From assembly GCA_013397845.1 (NCBI GenBank), contig VZTG01003218.1, forward strand, positions 777,572-841,571: a stretch of DNA of 64,000 bases. Reading direction: 5' to 3'. Positions 1 to 10,642 of this stretch are shown here, piece after piece. A model generated the notes under the pieces. It was not told the origin of the DNA and did no database searches. It worked only from the letters and a program-made list of their open reading frames with translations. Within the stretch, counting starts at the first letter, position 1; every line of letters begins with the position of its first letter. The position numbers and the translations under genes were made by a program. This stretch comes from Melanocharis versteri (lineage: Eukaryota; Chordata; Aves; Passeriformes; Melanocharitidae).

Positions 1-253
1 NNNNNNNNNNNNNNNNNNNNNNNNNNNNNNNNNNNNNNNNNNNNNNNNNNNNNNNNNNNNNNNNNNNNNNNNNNNNNNNNNNNNNNNNNNNNNNNNNNNN
101 NNNNNNNNNNNNNNNNNNNNNNNNNNNNNNNNNNNNNNNNNNNNNNNNNNNNNNNNNNNNNNNNNNNNNNNNNNNNNNNNNNNNNNNNNNNNNNNNNNNN
201 NNNNNNNNNNNNNNNNNNNNNNNNNNNNNNNNNNNNNNNNNNNNNNNNNNNNN
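1..253. other. Assembly gap
   Basis: All bases are N. Single Ns also occur at 3993 and 5810, so this is a draft scaffold in which some joins are marked by a one-base gap. Confidence 0.99.
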
Positions 254-1689
254 GGAAACAAACAAGAAAATGTAAGAAGTAGAGGAGTTACTCATTTAGC
301 ATTTTTATTGCAGTATATCCTTCATTTAACTTCTGATGATGATTTTTCTTTTAAGATATTCATGCAACATAAAAAAGCCTTTTTTTCATCTATATACCAT
401 GGAAAAAATACACCACGACTTTTTACTGCTTAACTTGTTATGATTTTTTTTTAACTTTTCTACCAATAAGAATCAGCTTTTAAAAGAGAATTTTATCTTA
501 TAAACATTGCAAAATTACTAGGACCTAATCAATTATTTAGCCTTGAAGGCATATACTGCTCAGACTAAGAGGTAGCTTGTATAATTATAATTTAAAAAAT
601 CCTCAATTCTCATTCACAGAATTTCAAATCACAAGCCTTTCCTTTTTGGCAGCTTCTAAGGCCCATTTCCACAATAAAAGGAGACTGTTTTTTTACAGTT
701 CCATGTGTTCAATTACAATTATATAGTTAGTTTAGAGAGTTGACATTCCTGGCTTAAAGTCATAAGAATTACAAGGAAAAGATACCTTTGACTACAGAAG
801 ATGTTATGTCTTTTGACTGTCTTGAATCAGGCATATTACTTTTAAGTTCTGTGCAATATTCTGAAGAATTTAAGAGGAGATTATTGCTTGAGTTGTTTTT
901 TGTTGTTATTCTGGTTTGTTTGATCATTATATGAAAAGGAGTTTAATGTAGTTACATGTCTTCTAAAGCAGAAGATTTCAGTGAAATAATACATATAATT
1001 ACATTGCACAAGAAAGCTCTGGTCTAACAATACAACTTTTTGATTTGCCATGTGTTTATTTATTGTCCTATGACCACATTACATAACTACTGCTGAAAAT
1101 AAAACCAAAGGTGTAATATTTAAAGCATGAAATTATAAACATCTGGTGTTTTGAAGATAGACAATGAGAAAACTTTATTTTGCATGTGGAGGGAAAAAGC
1201 CCACACATGACTTCTTAAACCCGAAGTGCCAACAATCTGTAAGTTTCATTTATTTCTATATTTTTATTTGCTATTTTTTATGGTCAGAAATTCAGCGGAA
1301 GTACTTGGAAGATGTAGGTCCTCTGCTGAGTAGGGCTGGCAAGATAGTTCCTAATGACACAGAAAAGCCTGAGGTATCCTGTGTCTTCTACGTCTCTGTT
1401 TTCATGGGGAAGTATCTAGTCCCCAAGTATTCATCTGAAATAAAGAATGAAAAAGCAAATAACAAAATAACTTCTAGGAAGAAAAAAAATTAGAAAAAAT
1501 AAAAATTGAGTGAATAATTGCTTATTTGACAACATCCCACACAGTCTTTGGGGACAAGCTGGCAAAATATGACTGGAGAGATGCACCATGATGTGAATGG
1601 AAAGCTGGATGAACTATCAAGGTCAAGCCAAGCTTGAAGGGAGGTGATTAATGGTTCAAAAGCTGAACTGATAAATTAGACACCATACA
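254..1689. other. AT-rich intergenic DNA, no recognised feature
   Basis: Sequence is AT-rich with short homopolymers. A 109-codon open frame at 1164-1493 (plus) has no domain, no recognisable family and a composition expected by chance. The left end of the ERVL-like pol remnant could extend into roughly 1550-1690, but I cannot recognise it there. Confidence 0.6.
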
Positions 1690-1760
1690 TGGTAAGACTT
1701 TTTCACCATCCATATGGGACTCTCATAGGGTGAGCAGGTCCTGCTGATCATTCCTTGGCT
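1690..1760 (-). pseudogene. Reverse transcriptase N-terminal fragment of the ERVL-like element
   Basis: One minus-strand frame reads S-R-T-C-S-P-Y-E-S-P-I-W followed by V-K-K-S. This matches the conserved stretch just before the first catalytic block of retroviral reverse transcriptases (SP..SPIW.V.K). No catalytic YxDD block is present because the element stops or becomes unrecognisable near 1690. The frame just upstream has stops. It lies about 400 bp downstream of the protease motif, which is the expected gag-pro-pol order. Confidence 0.6.
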
Positions 1761-1879
1761 CTTCAGTTGAGTTTCTCTTGGTACAACACTGTCACAGGTG
1801 CGCTGTGCGGATAGTGACAGATACCTGTAGTTCTTTTGCTTTCAGCAGCTGCACAACAAAAGGGAGACATCAAACAAGG

Positions 1880-2162
1880 TAGAACATCTTCTTATTTTCC
1901 TCCATCTCCAAGGCAACTATACTGAAAACCCAATGATTTACTTTTGGGTCTTTGAAATACCCTTTGCTGATATAGTCTATGGCAAAGATGCATGGAACAT
2001 GTGGGCCATCAAAATGGGATGCTTTTGCCACTCATTCCTAGTTAGGCTTATTTCAACTTCCTATACATTTAGCTGTTGAGATCCTCCTGTCACTCTGGAA
2101 ATACAAATAGGTCCTGTTCCTGTATAGCTTGAAGGCATAAGGGTGCACTGTGCACCAGTATC
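1880..2162 (-). pseudogene. Retroviral aspartic protease fragment (ERVL-like pro)
   Basis: From position 2162 leftward the minus strand reads D-T-G-A-Q-C-T-L-M-P-S-S-Y. DTGA is the catalytic aspartate motif of retroviral proteases, which cut the gag-pol precursor during particle maturation. The frame carries on through G-G-S-Q-Q-L before the first stop, and protease-like sequence with stops seems to continue to about 1900. It lies in the same frame as the 98-codon gag-end piece (2166-2462), separated from it by two adjacent stop codons (TAG TGA). The position between gag and the RT fragment supports the call. Confidence 0.65.
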
Positions 2163-2165
2163 TCA

Positions 2166-5090
2166 CTAAACCCTTTTACCTCTGTGTATCTGATGTGCCA
2201 GGCCATTGAATCCACACATACCAGAAAATCTGCTTGTCCCTCTCCTCCACCTGGCTAGAGGCCAGGCCTCTCTAATACTGATCTTGTAAAAACAGATTAG
2301 AATTCTTTCCCATAGAATCAGGAGTAAGATCAGCAGTTCTACACTGTCTGGGTTGCTGCCCACTGGAGACTGGAGCAGCAACTTTCCTGGAAGAGCTCCC
2401 ATTTCTGATTGTTTTTCCCTGCAATTCCCACACCTGTTCTTGGGTAGAGGTAGTTTTTCCATCCCACATCCTCATGTTGTCTCTATGGTCACACAGGAGA
2501 CTGTTTGATGTGTACCTTCTATATCCTCTCTCTGGAACAAAAATACACTTACTGTTAATAGCTGAGATGCAAGTGGGACATATCCTCTTTTGATTTGCTG
2601 GAACACCTGCGATAGTTTTTCCTACTTTTTGCACAGTTTTTCCATAGCCAAGATGTCAGCCTCTAGGGAGAAGAGAGGTTTTATTTGTGTTTCCAGAGCT
2701 GGTGAGACAATTAATGTATTCATGGTGACTCTTTGTCTCTCCAGGTCGTTACTGCTGTTGGGTTGGCACACGACAAATGTGTGCTTTGTTCGAATTTCCA
2801 TGACATGGTTCATCTGCATTGGACTTCTGGATCTGCAGGTGACTGCATTTTGTTTAGATCGTAATAAATCATCTTTATCACAGCTAATTCCCTCAGGTAC
2901 TGTACTACATACCTCTCTCCATTGTGGCCCATTTATCTGTGTGACATACAACATCTTCCATGAAAGAGATTCCTTTCCTTCACACTTGACAGGAGTGGCC
3001 TCCAGAGACTCAGGATTCGTGTCCCTTTTCCAACTGCCTTATCAAAGCCTCTTTCTCTAGAAAGTGGTGCCATTTGTTTGACCTCCCTATCCTCTAATTC
3101 CAGACTGTCAGCCCTGGTATCACAGCATCAGACAAGCCAGGTGATAACATTCTGAAATTTGTTCACAAATCGCCCCAACTCACTCAGAGATAGGAATTTG
3201 GTGGTTACTTCTTGTTCTGCCTCTTCCTTCTGTTCTTGTAGTTTTGCAGTTGCTTTGTCCTCCTTTAGTAAACAAGGTGACTTTCATGTCCATTTCTTCT
3301 TATAGAGAGGTGACTGATACTGGCATGGATTGGTTCTCTGGTTCAGCTGCATCACTCATTGCCAGTCTGAGTAGCTGCAATGCCCGTCACTGTGGTTTGG
3401 ATAACCACAGTGCTCATCACCGGGGTTTGTGTAACTGCAGTTCTTGTCACAGGGGTTGGAGTCATCACAAATAGCTGCTTAACCATAAACAAGGTCTGAA
3501 CCACGTTCATGGTTCCTAGCAATAGGACCATGTTGGTTTCAACATCCCAAGGATATTCAAAGTTTTCAATATTCTTAAACACTATTGCAACTGTCCTGCA
3601 GGAGAAGGGGAAGATATGGGAGGATGTCTCCTCCACAGACGGTCTCTCCAAGCAGGTGAAAGATGTAATTATTAATACTTTCCGATAGATGGCTCCCGAG
3701 GTATAGAGCTGGCAGCAATGCTGAGTACAAACATCAGGTTAGTTTCAAGACCAGCTTCCATCTTATCATAAGGCAGTGTTACAAAGTTCAGCAACATGAT
3801 AACCTTAGCCCATCGCCCAGAGGTGATAAATAGCACAACAGGGAACACACACTGCAAGCAAAGTTAAATGCAACTCTGAGAACAAGCACAGCTCTGAGAG
3901 CAAATAAATATTATAACCAGCAACTATTAAACTTATATAAGTTTATAAAAAATTTGGTTTAATATGCTCTTGACAGATCTGTTGTTATATCANCATAATA
4001 AATCATCTTTATCACAGCTAATTCCCTCAGGTACTGTACTACATACCTCTCTCCATTGTGGCCCATTTATCTGTGTGACATACAACATCTTCCATGAAAG
4101 AGATTCCTTTCCTTCACACTTGACAGGAGTGGCCTCCAGAGACTCAGGATTCGTGTCCCTTTTCCAACTGCCTTATCAAAGCCTCTTTCTCTAGAAAGTG
4201 GTGCCATTTGTTTGACCTCCCTATCCTCTAATTCCAGACTGTCAGCCCTGGTATCACAGCATCAGACAAGCCAGGTGATAACATTCTGAAATTTGTTCAC
4301 AAATCGCCCCAACTCACTCAGAGATAGGAATTTGGTGGTTACTTCTTGTTCTGCCTCTTCCTTCTGTTCTTGTAGTTTTGCAGTTGCTTTGTCCTCCTTT
4401 AGTAAACAAGGTGACTTTCATGTCCATTTCTTCTTATAGAGAGGTGACTGATACTGGCGTGGATTGGTTCTCTGGTTCAGCTGCATCACTCATTGCCAGT
4501 CTGAGTAGCTGCAATGCCCGTCACTGTGGTTTGGATACCACAGTGCTCATCACCGGGGTTTGTGTAACTGCAGTTCTTGTCACAGGGGTTGGAGTCATCA
4601 CAAATAGTTGCTTAACCATAAACAAGGTCTGAACCACGTTCATGGTTCCTAGCAATAGGACCATGCTGGTTTCAACATCCCAAGGATATTCAAACTTTTC
4701 AATATTCTTAAACATTATTGCAACTGTCCTGCAGGAGAAGGGGAAGATGTGGGAGGATGTCTCCTCCACAGACTGTCTCTCCAAGCAGGTGAAAGATGTA
4801 ATTATTAATACTTTCCGATAGATGGCTCCCAAGGTACAGAGCTGGCAGCAATGCTGAGTACAAACATCAGGTTAGTTTCAAGACCAGCTTCCATCTTATC
4901 ATAAGGCAGTGTTACAAAGTTCAGCAACATGATAACCTTAGCCCATCGCCCAGAGGTGATAAATAGCACAACAGGGAACACACACTGCAAGCAAAGTTAA
5001 ATGCAACTCTGAGAACAAGCACAGCTCTGAGAGCAAATAAATATTATAACCAGCAACTATTAAACTTATATAAGTTTATAAAAAATTTGG
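2166..5090 (-). pseudogene. Decayed gag-like coding region of the ERVL-like element
   Basis: The minus strand has a chain of overlapping open pieces in shifting frames: 4805-4990 (61 codons), 4521-4832 (103), 3672-3857 (61), 3352-3651 (99), 2622-2954 (110), 2272-2634 (120) and 2166-2462 (98). Their content resembles a gag-like protein of bird ERVL elements, which would form the particle core. No zinc knuckle is visible. The repeated 61- and ~100-codon pieces reflect the tandem duplication 2862-3992 / 3996-5125. Stops and frameshifts rule out a working protein. If one copy of the duplication is removed, the remaining gag region is roughly 1.8 kb, a reasonable gag size. Confidence 0.62.
2862..3992. 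repeat. Tandem duplication, copy 1 (1.13 kb)
   Basis: This block recurs at 3996-5125. By eye I count nine mismatches and one single-base gap, all between 3325 and 3704. The first 463 bp and the last 288 bp are identical between the copies. The copies are separated only by a few bases that include one N at 3993. It lies inside the gag remnant. Confidence 0.95.
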
Positions 5091-5125
5091 TTTAATATGC
5101 TCTTGACAGATCTGTTGTTATATCA
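3996..5125. repeat. Tandem duplication, copy 2 (1.13 kb)
   Basis: Second copy of 2862-3992, about 99% identical, starting three bases after the N at 3993. Copy 2 lacks one A in the ggataaccacag stretch of copy 1. Past 5125 the sequence continues into the retroviral leader and LTR, so copy 2 carries the genuine right flank and copy 1 the genuine left flank. Confidence 0.95.
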
Positions 5126-5135
5126 ACCCTTCATG

Positions 5136-5152
5136 CCCCACCTTGTGTTCCA
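5136..5152 (-). other. Possible primer-binding site of the ERVL-like element
   Basis: Eight bases after the LTR 3' end (5161), the minus strand reads TGGAACACAAGGTGGGG. Primer-binding sites begin with TGG close to the LTR, and ERVL elements use tRNA-Leu. The match to a tRNA-Leu end is only partial (the AAG.TGGG part), so this is a tentative, decayed site. Confidence 0.35.
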
Positions 5153-5160
5153 AAAAGGAC

Positions 5161-5643
5161 TGCTGTGGCTTTACCCCAGCCAGCAACTAAACACCACCCT
5201 GCTGCCGGCTCACCTGCCACCTCCCCCTGTGGGATGGGGGAGAGAGCTGCAAAAAGCTAAAACCCGTGGGTTGAAATAAGAACAGTTTAATATTAAAATA
5301 ACAATATTAATGAGAAAAAGAAAAAGAAAAAGAAAAAGAAAAAGAAAAAAGACAGAAAGGAATAAAACCCAGGAAAGACAGGAGATGAACAATACAATTG
5401 CTCACAACCCTCTGACAGATGCCCTGTCAATTCCCCAGCAGTGAACAGCCCCTTCTGGCCAACTGTCTCCAGTTTATATATGGGGGATGATGTCCTAGCA
5501 TATGGATTCTCACCTTGTCCCATTCAGGTCAGGTGATCTGACTGTGCTCCCTCCCAGCTTCTTGAGCATTTGCTCACTGACGGAGTATGGGAAACTGGAA
5601 GTCCTTGACATAGTGTAAGCACTACCAGCAGCAACCAAAACAA
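5161..5643 (-). mobile_element. ERVL-like LTR, 5' LTR of the provirus, U3 start missing
   Basis: The minus-strand LTR 3' end is at 5161 (plus strand begins TGCTGTGGCTTTACCCCAGC). A TATA box (TATATAAA, minus) lies at plus positions 5473-5480, and the conserved GGTTGAAATAAGAACAGTTT block lies near 5270-5290. It belongs to the same family as the complete LTR at 15531-16125. By comparison, this copy loses similarity near 5643, so its outermost U3 part is deleted or diverged. An A-rich AAAAAG repeat has expanded inside it (5313-5351). A TATA box in the same strand sense as gag supports the orientation. Confidence 0.75.
5313..5351. repeat. (AAAAAG)n microsatellite
   Basis: About six AAAAAG units inside the ERVL-like LTR. 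They create poly-F/L open frames on the minus strand that are not genes. Confidence 0.95.
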
Positions 5644-6869
5644 GCTTCTAAATTTATGTAATTTCTTCACTTCACAGGAAATGCCCTTTCCCAGTTCTTA
5701 TTCCCTGGTTTATTGTCCAGTTCTAAACTGAATTAGAAACACTTGTGGAAATAAAGAGTAGCAGTGAAAAGCTGTGTGTGCCAGGAGAGGGGCTTGGATC
5801 AATTTGTTGNACTCAACAATAGTTGGATTTAAATCCATTTGTCTTTTTCTCTCCAACTTTGATAAAGGAATTATTTTAAGCCAGGAATTTAATGACATGG
5901 GTTTTTTTCAAACTAGTTTGATAAAGCTTTAATATTTAAATCCCACCATAAATTCCCTCTACTCCTCACTGACCTCACCTTTTACATCTATGTCATGCAC
6001 AATCACTTTGTAGACTGCATCTATGTTGGTAACTTAAACAGAACCAGGCAGGCATTGCAATTGTCTGTATTTTTAAGCTCTTAGACCATTCTCAGAAAAA
6101 TTTTTGACCTAAGCCAAGTAGCAAGCTCTTAACTAATTCATAGATGTGTTTTAGAAAGTTGAATATTCCAGCTACTGTGTCTAAATGTCAGCTGGCATTT
6201 TATGTGTAGCCACTCTCTTTTTGTGGCTAAAAGCATTTATTAATAGATATGGGTCATTCAATTTAACCCCGTGCCCAGAAAGGTTTCTGACTTCTCTTTA
6301 ATCTGACATAGCTATTGACACAGCTTTAGCTTCGGAGATTGAAGATTTTCATCCATCATGTTCTTCTGGTGATATACGAACTAGAGATTGGTGTACTTTG
6401 AAAAGATTTTGACTAATTTCCAAGAACAGCTTTTTTGGTTTCTAGGGTAAATTTTTGCCTTTTTAGGAAAACACTTATTAGGAGTATAGAAAGCTATAAG
6501 TACACAAAAATCATGCAAGGGCTTGCAAATATTTTAAACTTAATTTCTTCAGATACCTTTCATGAGACAATAACCTTTTTTGATACAGCATCTTCCATCT
6601 AAGGATCTCGAAGCATTCCTAAACATTAATAAATGAGTCAGCGAAACCTTTTAATACAGCAGTGAGCAAGGGAAAATTGAAAGCTGGATTTATCACTTAT
6701 TATTATTGCAACTACACATCAGTACATGCCTCTGAGAAGTAGAAGAGCCATGTCAAACAAAAATCCCATAGCCTGCCTAAAGAGATTTCATCAGCATTTG
6801 AGAACAGGTTAGTAGAGAGTAATTAATCTACTTGCCAAATATTGGTGAGTGTAACTCCCATAAGTACTG
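5644..6869. other. Intergenic, no recognised feature; single N at 5810
   Basis: AT-rich unique-looking DNA. The N at 5810 interrupts the sequence without an obvious duplication on either side. Confidence 0.6.
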
Positions 6870-7259
6870 TGTTGCGGTGGTTCAAGGACTACTTGTGCTG
6901 CCTGGGCAGGCTCAGGCAGAGTGTCCAAAAAGGGTCCGCTGGTCGGACCTCGAAACATCTCCCTGCCCTTTGGCTTAGGGCGAGAAAAGCTGAAGCTCCC
7001 AAAATTCCTTTCCCCATATATGTTAATTATGCTAATCCCCGCATCCCGGTTAGCTCGTTTTCCCTCCTCCCCAGTTCTCCCCAATTTGGTTGTGTTCTAG
7101 AAAGTTCATTGTTGTTTTCGGTTCCTGGTTGGCTCTCTGTTATTCCTCCCCGCCTTTTACTGTTACTACTGGTTGATTGTACATCTCCCCACCTTTGTAC
7201 TGCCCCCTTCCCTTGTCCTAATTGGACATTTTGAATGTGTCCCCTCCCCTTTTCTGTGG

Positions 7260-7265
7260 TATAAA
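7260..7265 (+). promoter_or_regulatory. TATA box of the ERVK-like solo LTR
   Basis: TATAAA preceded by a C-rich tract (CCCCTCCCC) and followed 74 bp later by AATAAA, a normal U3/R arrangement for a retroviral LTR. Confidence 0.6.
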
Positions 7266-7338
7266 TCCTCTTGTAACGCCCTGTTTGGGGCTTTTTGCCC
7301 CCTGTCCCTCTCTGTCCTCCTGAACCCTCGTCGCCCGG

Positions 7339-7344
7339 AATAAA
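7339..7344 (+). terminator. Polyadenylation signal of the ERVK-like solo LTR
   Basis: AATAAA in GGAATAAACCCC, followed by T/C-rich sequence, placed downstream of the TATA box as in an LTR R region. Confidence 0.6.
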
Positions 7345-7557
7345 CCCCTTTTCCTACCTCGTAGAGCCCCTCTCGCCTCTTTTGCTTCCTCCAGCATTCT
7401 TTACATCGGTGGGTGCGGCGAGCCCTGTGTGAGCCCTCGCACACCTTCCCACGATCCGAAGCGGCTACCAGCCACCCCCAGCCGCAGCCAGGGAAGGACG
7501 TGCGCTCCCAGCCACCGAGCTAGCCGTCCTATCGGCCTGAGAGCAGCATTAGTGCTG

Positions 7558-10500
7558 AACTCCAGACTGCTGTTTTCTCATTTTGACAGAGATTTAGCTC
7601 CCATTATTTGAATGTCCAAATTCTGCATTAAACATGAAGTGTCTAATCCTTGATAGCAATCACAATACATTTATGGCACCATTTCCCAAAACTGTTTTGC
7701 CCTGTGCTCTCTCCTAATTAGCAGAGTTTACTATTGAAAATCCCTTCATTCTGCTTGGAAAAGGGAGATAGTCCAGACATCTAGGCCTACAGTAAGGGAA
7801 TCCCAGAAGACCCCTTTTATGAGAATGAAGCAGTTGCAGGTAAAAGGTTTGGGTCAGACATGAATGCAGTCAGTATATGCTGTGGACCAGGTTCTCAGCA
7901 TAGTTCACATTAATGAGTACCTGCTGTACAGCTTGACTCAAAATCCTTTCTGAACACCTCTCACTTGCTTCAAGTATGTCCTTGTTATGCAGTGGATAAC
8001 CAGAGGTAATTCACAGCACAAAGTAGCAGAAGCAATAGCAGTTTCATAATTTTCCTTCATTATTTTTAAAGAGTTCTTCAGTCTTGTGTGACCAGTACTC
8101 CTGACCATGTGTCACATTTATTTTGATTGTTCGATCTTTGCTTTTGCAGCAATAATTTTTACCATCTTTTCTAGGCTGGCTATTATTTTAAGCCTTCCTA
8201 TTAAAATAAAATACAGGAAACTACTTTCAATAGCCTATGCTTTGGTGAATTATTTATCCAAAGAATTATTTATCCAAATTTATAGTTATATTATCCCTAC
8301 CTGCTGCATGGCCAGACAGAGTTCTGCTATTGTTTTCCTACTACCTCAAACTAGAGTAAAAAATTCTTTTTAAAATTGTCCTCAAAATAGCTGAACTTTT
8401 TACAATGCAGAAACAGTTATAGCCACAAGAGAGAGCTCTTGTAAAAACATAAGGCTACTTGAGAAATAAGTGCATTTTGCGCCTCACTGAAAAATAGTTT
8501 TAGTAATTAGTGTTTACTTTAATTATTGTATTTCAGGAAATTAAACAATGATTTAAATTAGCACAGTATTCCCAATTTCATCTATATTCACCTTTTTATT
8601 TGTTTTTAATTAAAACCAAGAACTAGTAAATAACGTATATAGCTACATTTTTTTTTTTTAAATAACAAACTATGTTATGCAATCATATTTTCTTTAAGAT
8701 TTGATCCCTCACTCTTTGCTTACACAGGGCAATGACCCTTAGAGGCAAACCAGATCAATTCAATATTAAAATGCAGCTCCACTCCCAATAAAGTGTTTGC
8801 TTTACAGAATAAGGTTTATATCAGAGAAAATTTTCCTCATGCCCTTTTTGGGTTAAATGATAGCTTTTTAGGTGCTTAAATACAAGCTTATGCCTCTGGG
8901 GCCTTTAGGAGGACACATCTATCCATGTCCTTGAAGAGGATGCTTGGTAAAAGCAAAATAGAGCATGATACACATAGTCCTGTAAACCAGTGGAATTCTG
9001 CAATATAACAGTAATTATATCTTGGTGACAGATACCCTATTTTGTTCAAAAACAACCTGAACTTTGTAGAGAGAACACAGGATTACAGGGGAGCTAGTTC
9101 TTCCTTCTTGATTTGAGCTACCTAGATTTGTTGAAGATCAAAGTACAGTGCAGCCCTAGTTTATGTACAAATGGGTATCTGTTTGTGTCACATCTTTCCC
9201 TCATAAAAATAATTTAAATCCAAAGGAATGAAGCTACTTTTGTTAACTGTTTCCCAGACAACTGTTCCCCTGACTAGAAGGCTTGGCCTGTGGTTATGTT
9301 TAGTCCCTTGAAGTTCAATTTGTGTTTACAAAGCAGAAAACTGCCTCAGTTGGAGAATGTGGTCTTTTATGTTTACAACCTTCTCTCACCACTTCTGATG
9401 ACATACTTTATTCTACTCTCATTAAAATCAATGGCAAAGCTCTGTTTATTCCAGTCACTGCAGGATCTGGCCATTAATATGTTAATTTCTAATCTTTCCT
9501 TCCAAATTCTACCATCTGCTTCCTCCCCCCCCATGTCCCCCCCACCCCGTTTTGAATTAAAAAAATGTGTTTTACAGACATATTTTCAGTTACTAATGTT
9601 ATTACTTTCCTTATGCCTAATTCTCTTCAGCTGAACTTTCCAGATGGTATCCAAGATCCAAGCATCTTTACTTTAGATTCTTCATTTTAAAGTTGCTACA
9701 GCATGATAAATATTGAATTAGAGTAACAACCTTTCTCAGGTACCAAAATAGCTCACCCTTCTGATCTCATTATTTTCTTCCATTCTTTCTCTAAATCTAA
9801 TAGCTTTCTGTCCTCAAATTGCAGTGCTTAAAATATCTATGACTCATTAATTGTAAAAAAATTGTCTTTTTATTCATTAGTAGTAGAGCTTTTCATTGAA
9901 CGTCCCAGCAGTGGCCCAAGACAATTTAGATAAAAAAACCATTATTTCTTCTGTCTAGACGGGAATGAATTTGTAGTTTTGCCCTTTTGCATGGAAACGA
10001 TGGAGAATTGTTGTCATTTGATGTAATACAGAAAAGACTTTTGCACCTTTAATCTGCAGATCAGATATTGTCAACATTCCCTTTAGGACCAAGGTGACCA
10101 CAATTCATCCAAGTACTTAAACAGATGCTTTTCCTTAATGATGCAATTTCACAGTAATTGTGAATATATTTAAAGTTACACTTGTGTTCAATACGTTGGC
10201 TTTGAGGGCTTTATTATTTCAATGGAAAAAAAAGAGATTATTTTTCTTTCTTTTAAATAAAACATCACCAGGCTTCATTTTCCCTAATAGAGACTTCACA
10301 CTAAATACAGATCACTAAATTCTAAGCCTGGAAATAAAACCCTTCAATCCATAACTAATACTGAGTAGCAGATGGAATCATCAGAAAAGACAAGACTGCA
10401 TGTCTTATGACACTCAGTAACTACAGACATGAATAAAGTACACATTTAATCAGAAGTATTTATAGAACATACATTGTTATGTATGTCATTATGTTCCATA

Positions 10501-10584
10501 AGTTTATAGAACATACATAACTATATTACAGGTTTCCTTTCTTTTCCCTGAAAACCTTGTAGTACTTTAATACTTCCTTATACT
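7558..10584. other. Intergenic, no recognised feature
   Basis: AT-rich DNA with homopolymer runs. Open frames of 60-114 codons occur here (for example 9290-9634 plus) but are hydrophobic chance frames in T-rich DNA. Confidence 0.6.
10459..10518. repeat. Small direct repeat with hairpin
   Basis: TTTATAGAACATACAT occurs twice (10459-10474 and 10503-10518). The first copy runs into a hairpin, ACATACAT-TGTT-ATGTATGT (10467-10486). It could be a trace of a small transposable element or local slippage; I do not recognise a family. Confidence 0.6.
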
Positions 10585-10585
10585 C

Positions 10586-10641
<56 letters not shown>

Positions 10642-10642
10642 A
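10585..10642. repeat. (CAA)n microsatellite
   Basis: About 19 uninterrupted CAA units. Confidence 0.98.

Larger units (their letters stand above)
1690..5643 (-). mobile_element. Truncated ERVL-like endogenous retrovirus (LTR-gag-pro-partial pol)
   Basis: Read on the minus strand the order is LTR (5643 to 5161), a possible primer-binding site near 5152-5136, decayed gag reading pieces (about 5090 to 2166), an aspartic-protease start with DTGAQ (from 2162) and the start of a reverse transcriptase with an SPIW motif (about 1760 to 1690). No second LTR is seen, and the rest of pol is missing on the left. The reading frame is broken by many stops and frameshifts, so it is a dead copy. The LTR resembles an abundant bird ERVL LTR, and the gag pieces resemble a gag-like family I know from bird genomes. 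The gag part contains a 1.13-kb tandem duplication that may be an assembly error. Family assignment comes from recognition, not from a search. Confidence 0.72.
6870..7548 (+). mobile_element. Solo LTR, ERVK-like, plus strand
   Basis: This segment is GC- and CpG-richer than its surroundings and has LTR landmarks in order on the plus strand. It has a TG start (TGTTGCGGTGG, 6870), a C-rich promoter region, a TATA box (TATAAA, 7260-7265), a polyadenylation signal (AATAAA, 7339-7344), a U5-like stretch (TTTACATCGGTGGGTGCGG, 7400-7418) and a candidate CA end at 7548. Imperfect 9-bp repeats TAAGTACTG (6861-6869) and TTAGTGCTG (7549-7557) sit exactly outside these ends and may be a target-site duplication, though ERVK elements usually make 6 bp. 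No internal retroviral sequence is attached, so it is a solo LTR. The right end is the least certain part. Confidence 0.7.

Noticed and set aside
2590..3060. 156-codon plus-strand frame
   Set aside because: It is antisense to the ERVL-like gag remnant and has no recognised domain.
5810..5810. Single N that might mark another duplicated join
   Set aside because: The sequence on the two sides is not duplicated, unlike at 3993.
7166..7444. 92-codon minus-strand frame in GC-rich DNA
   Set aside because: It is antisense to the solo LTR at 6870-7548.
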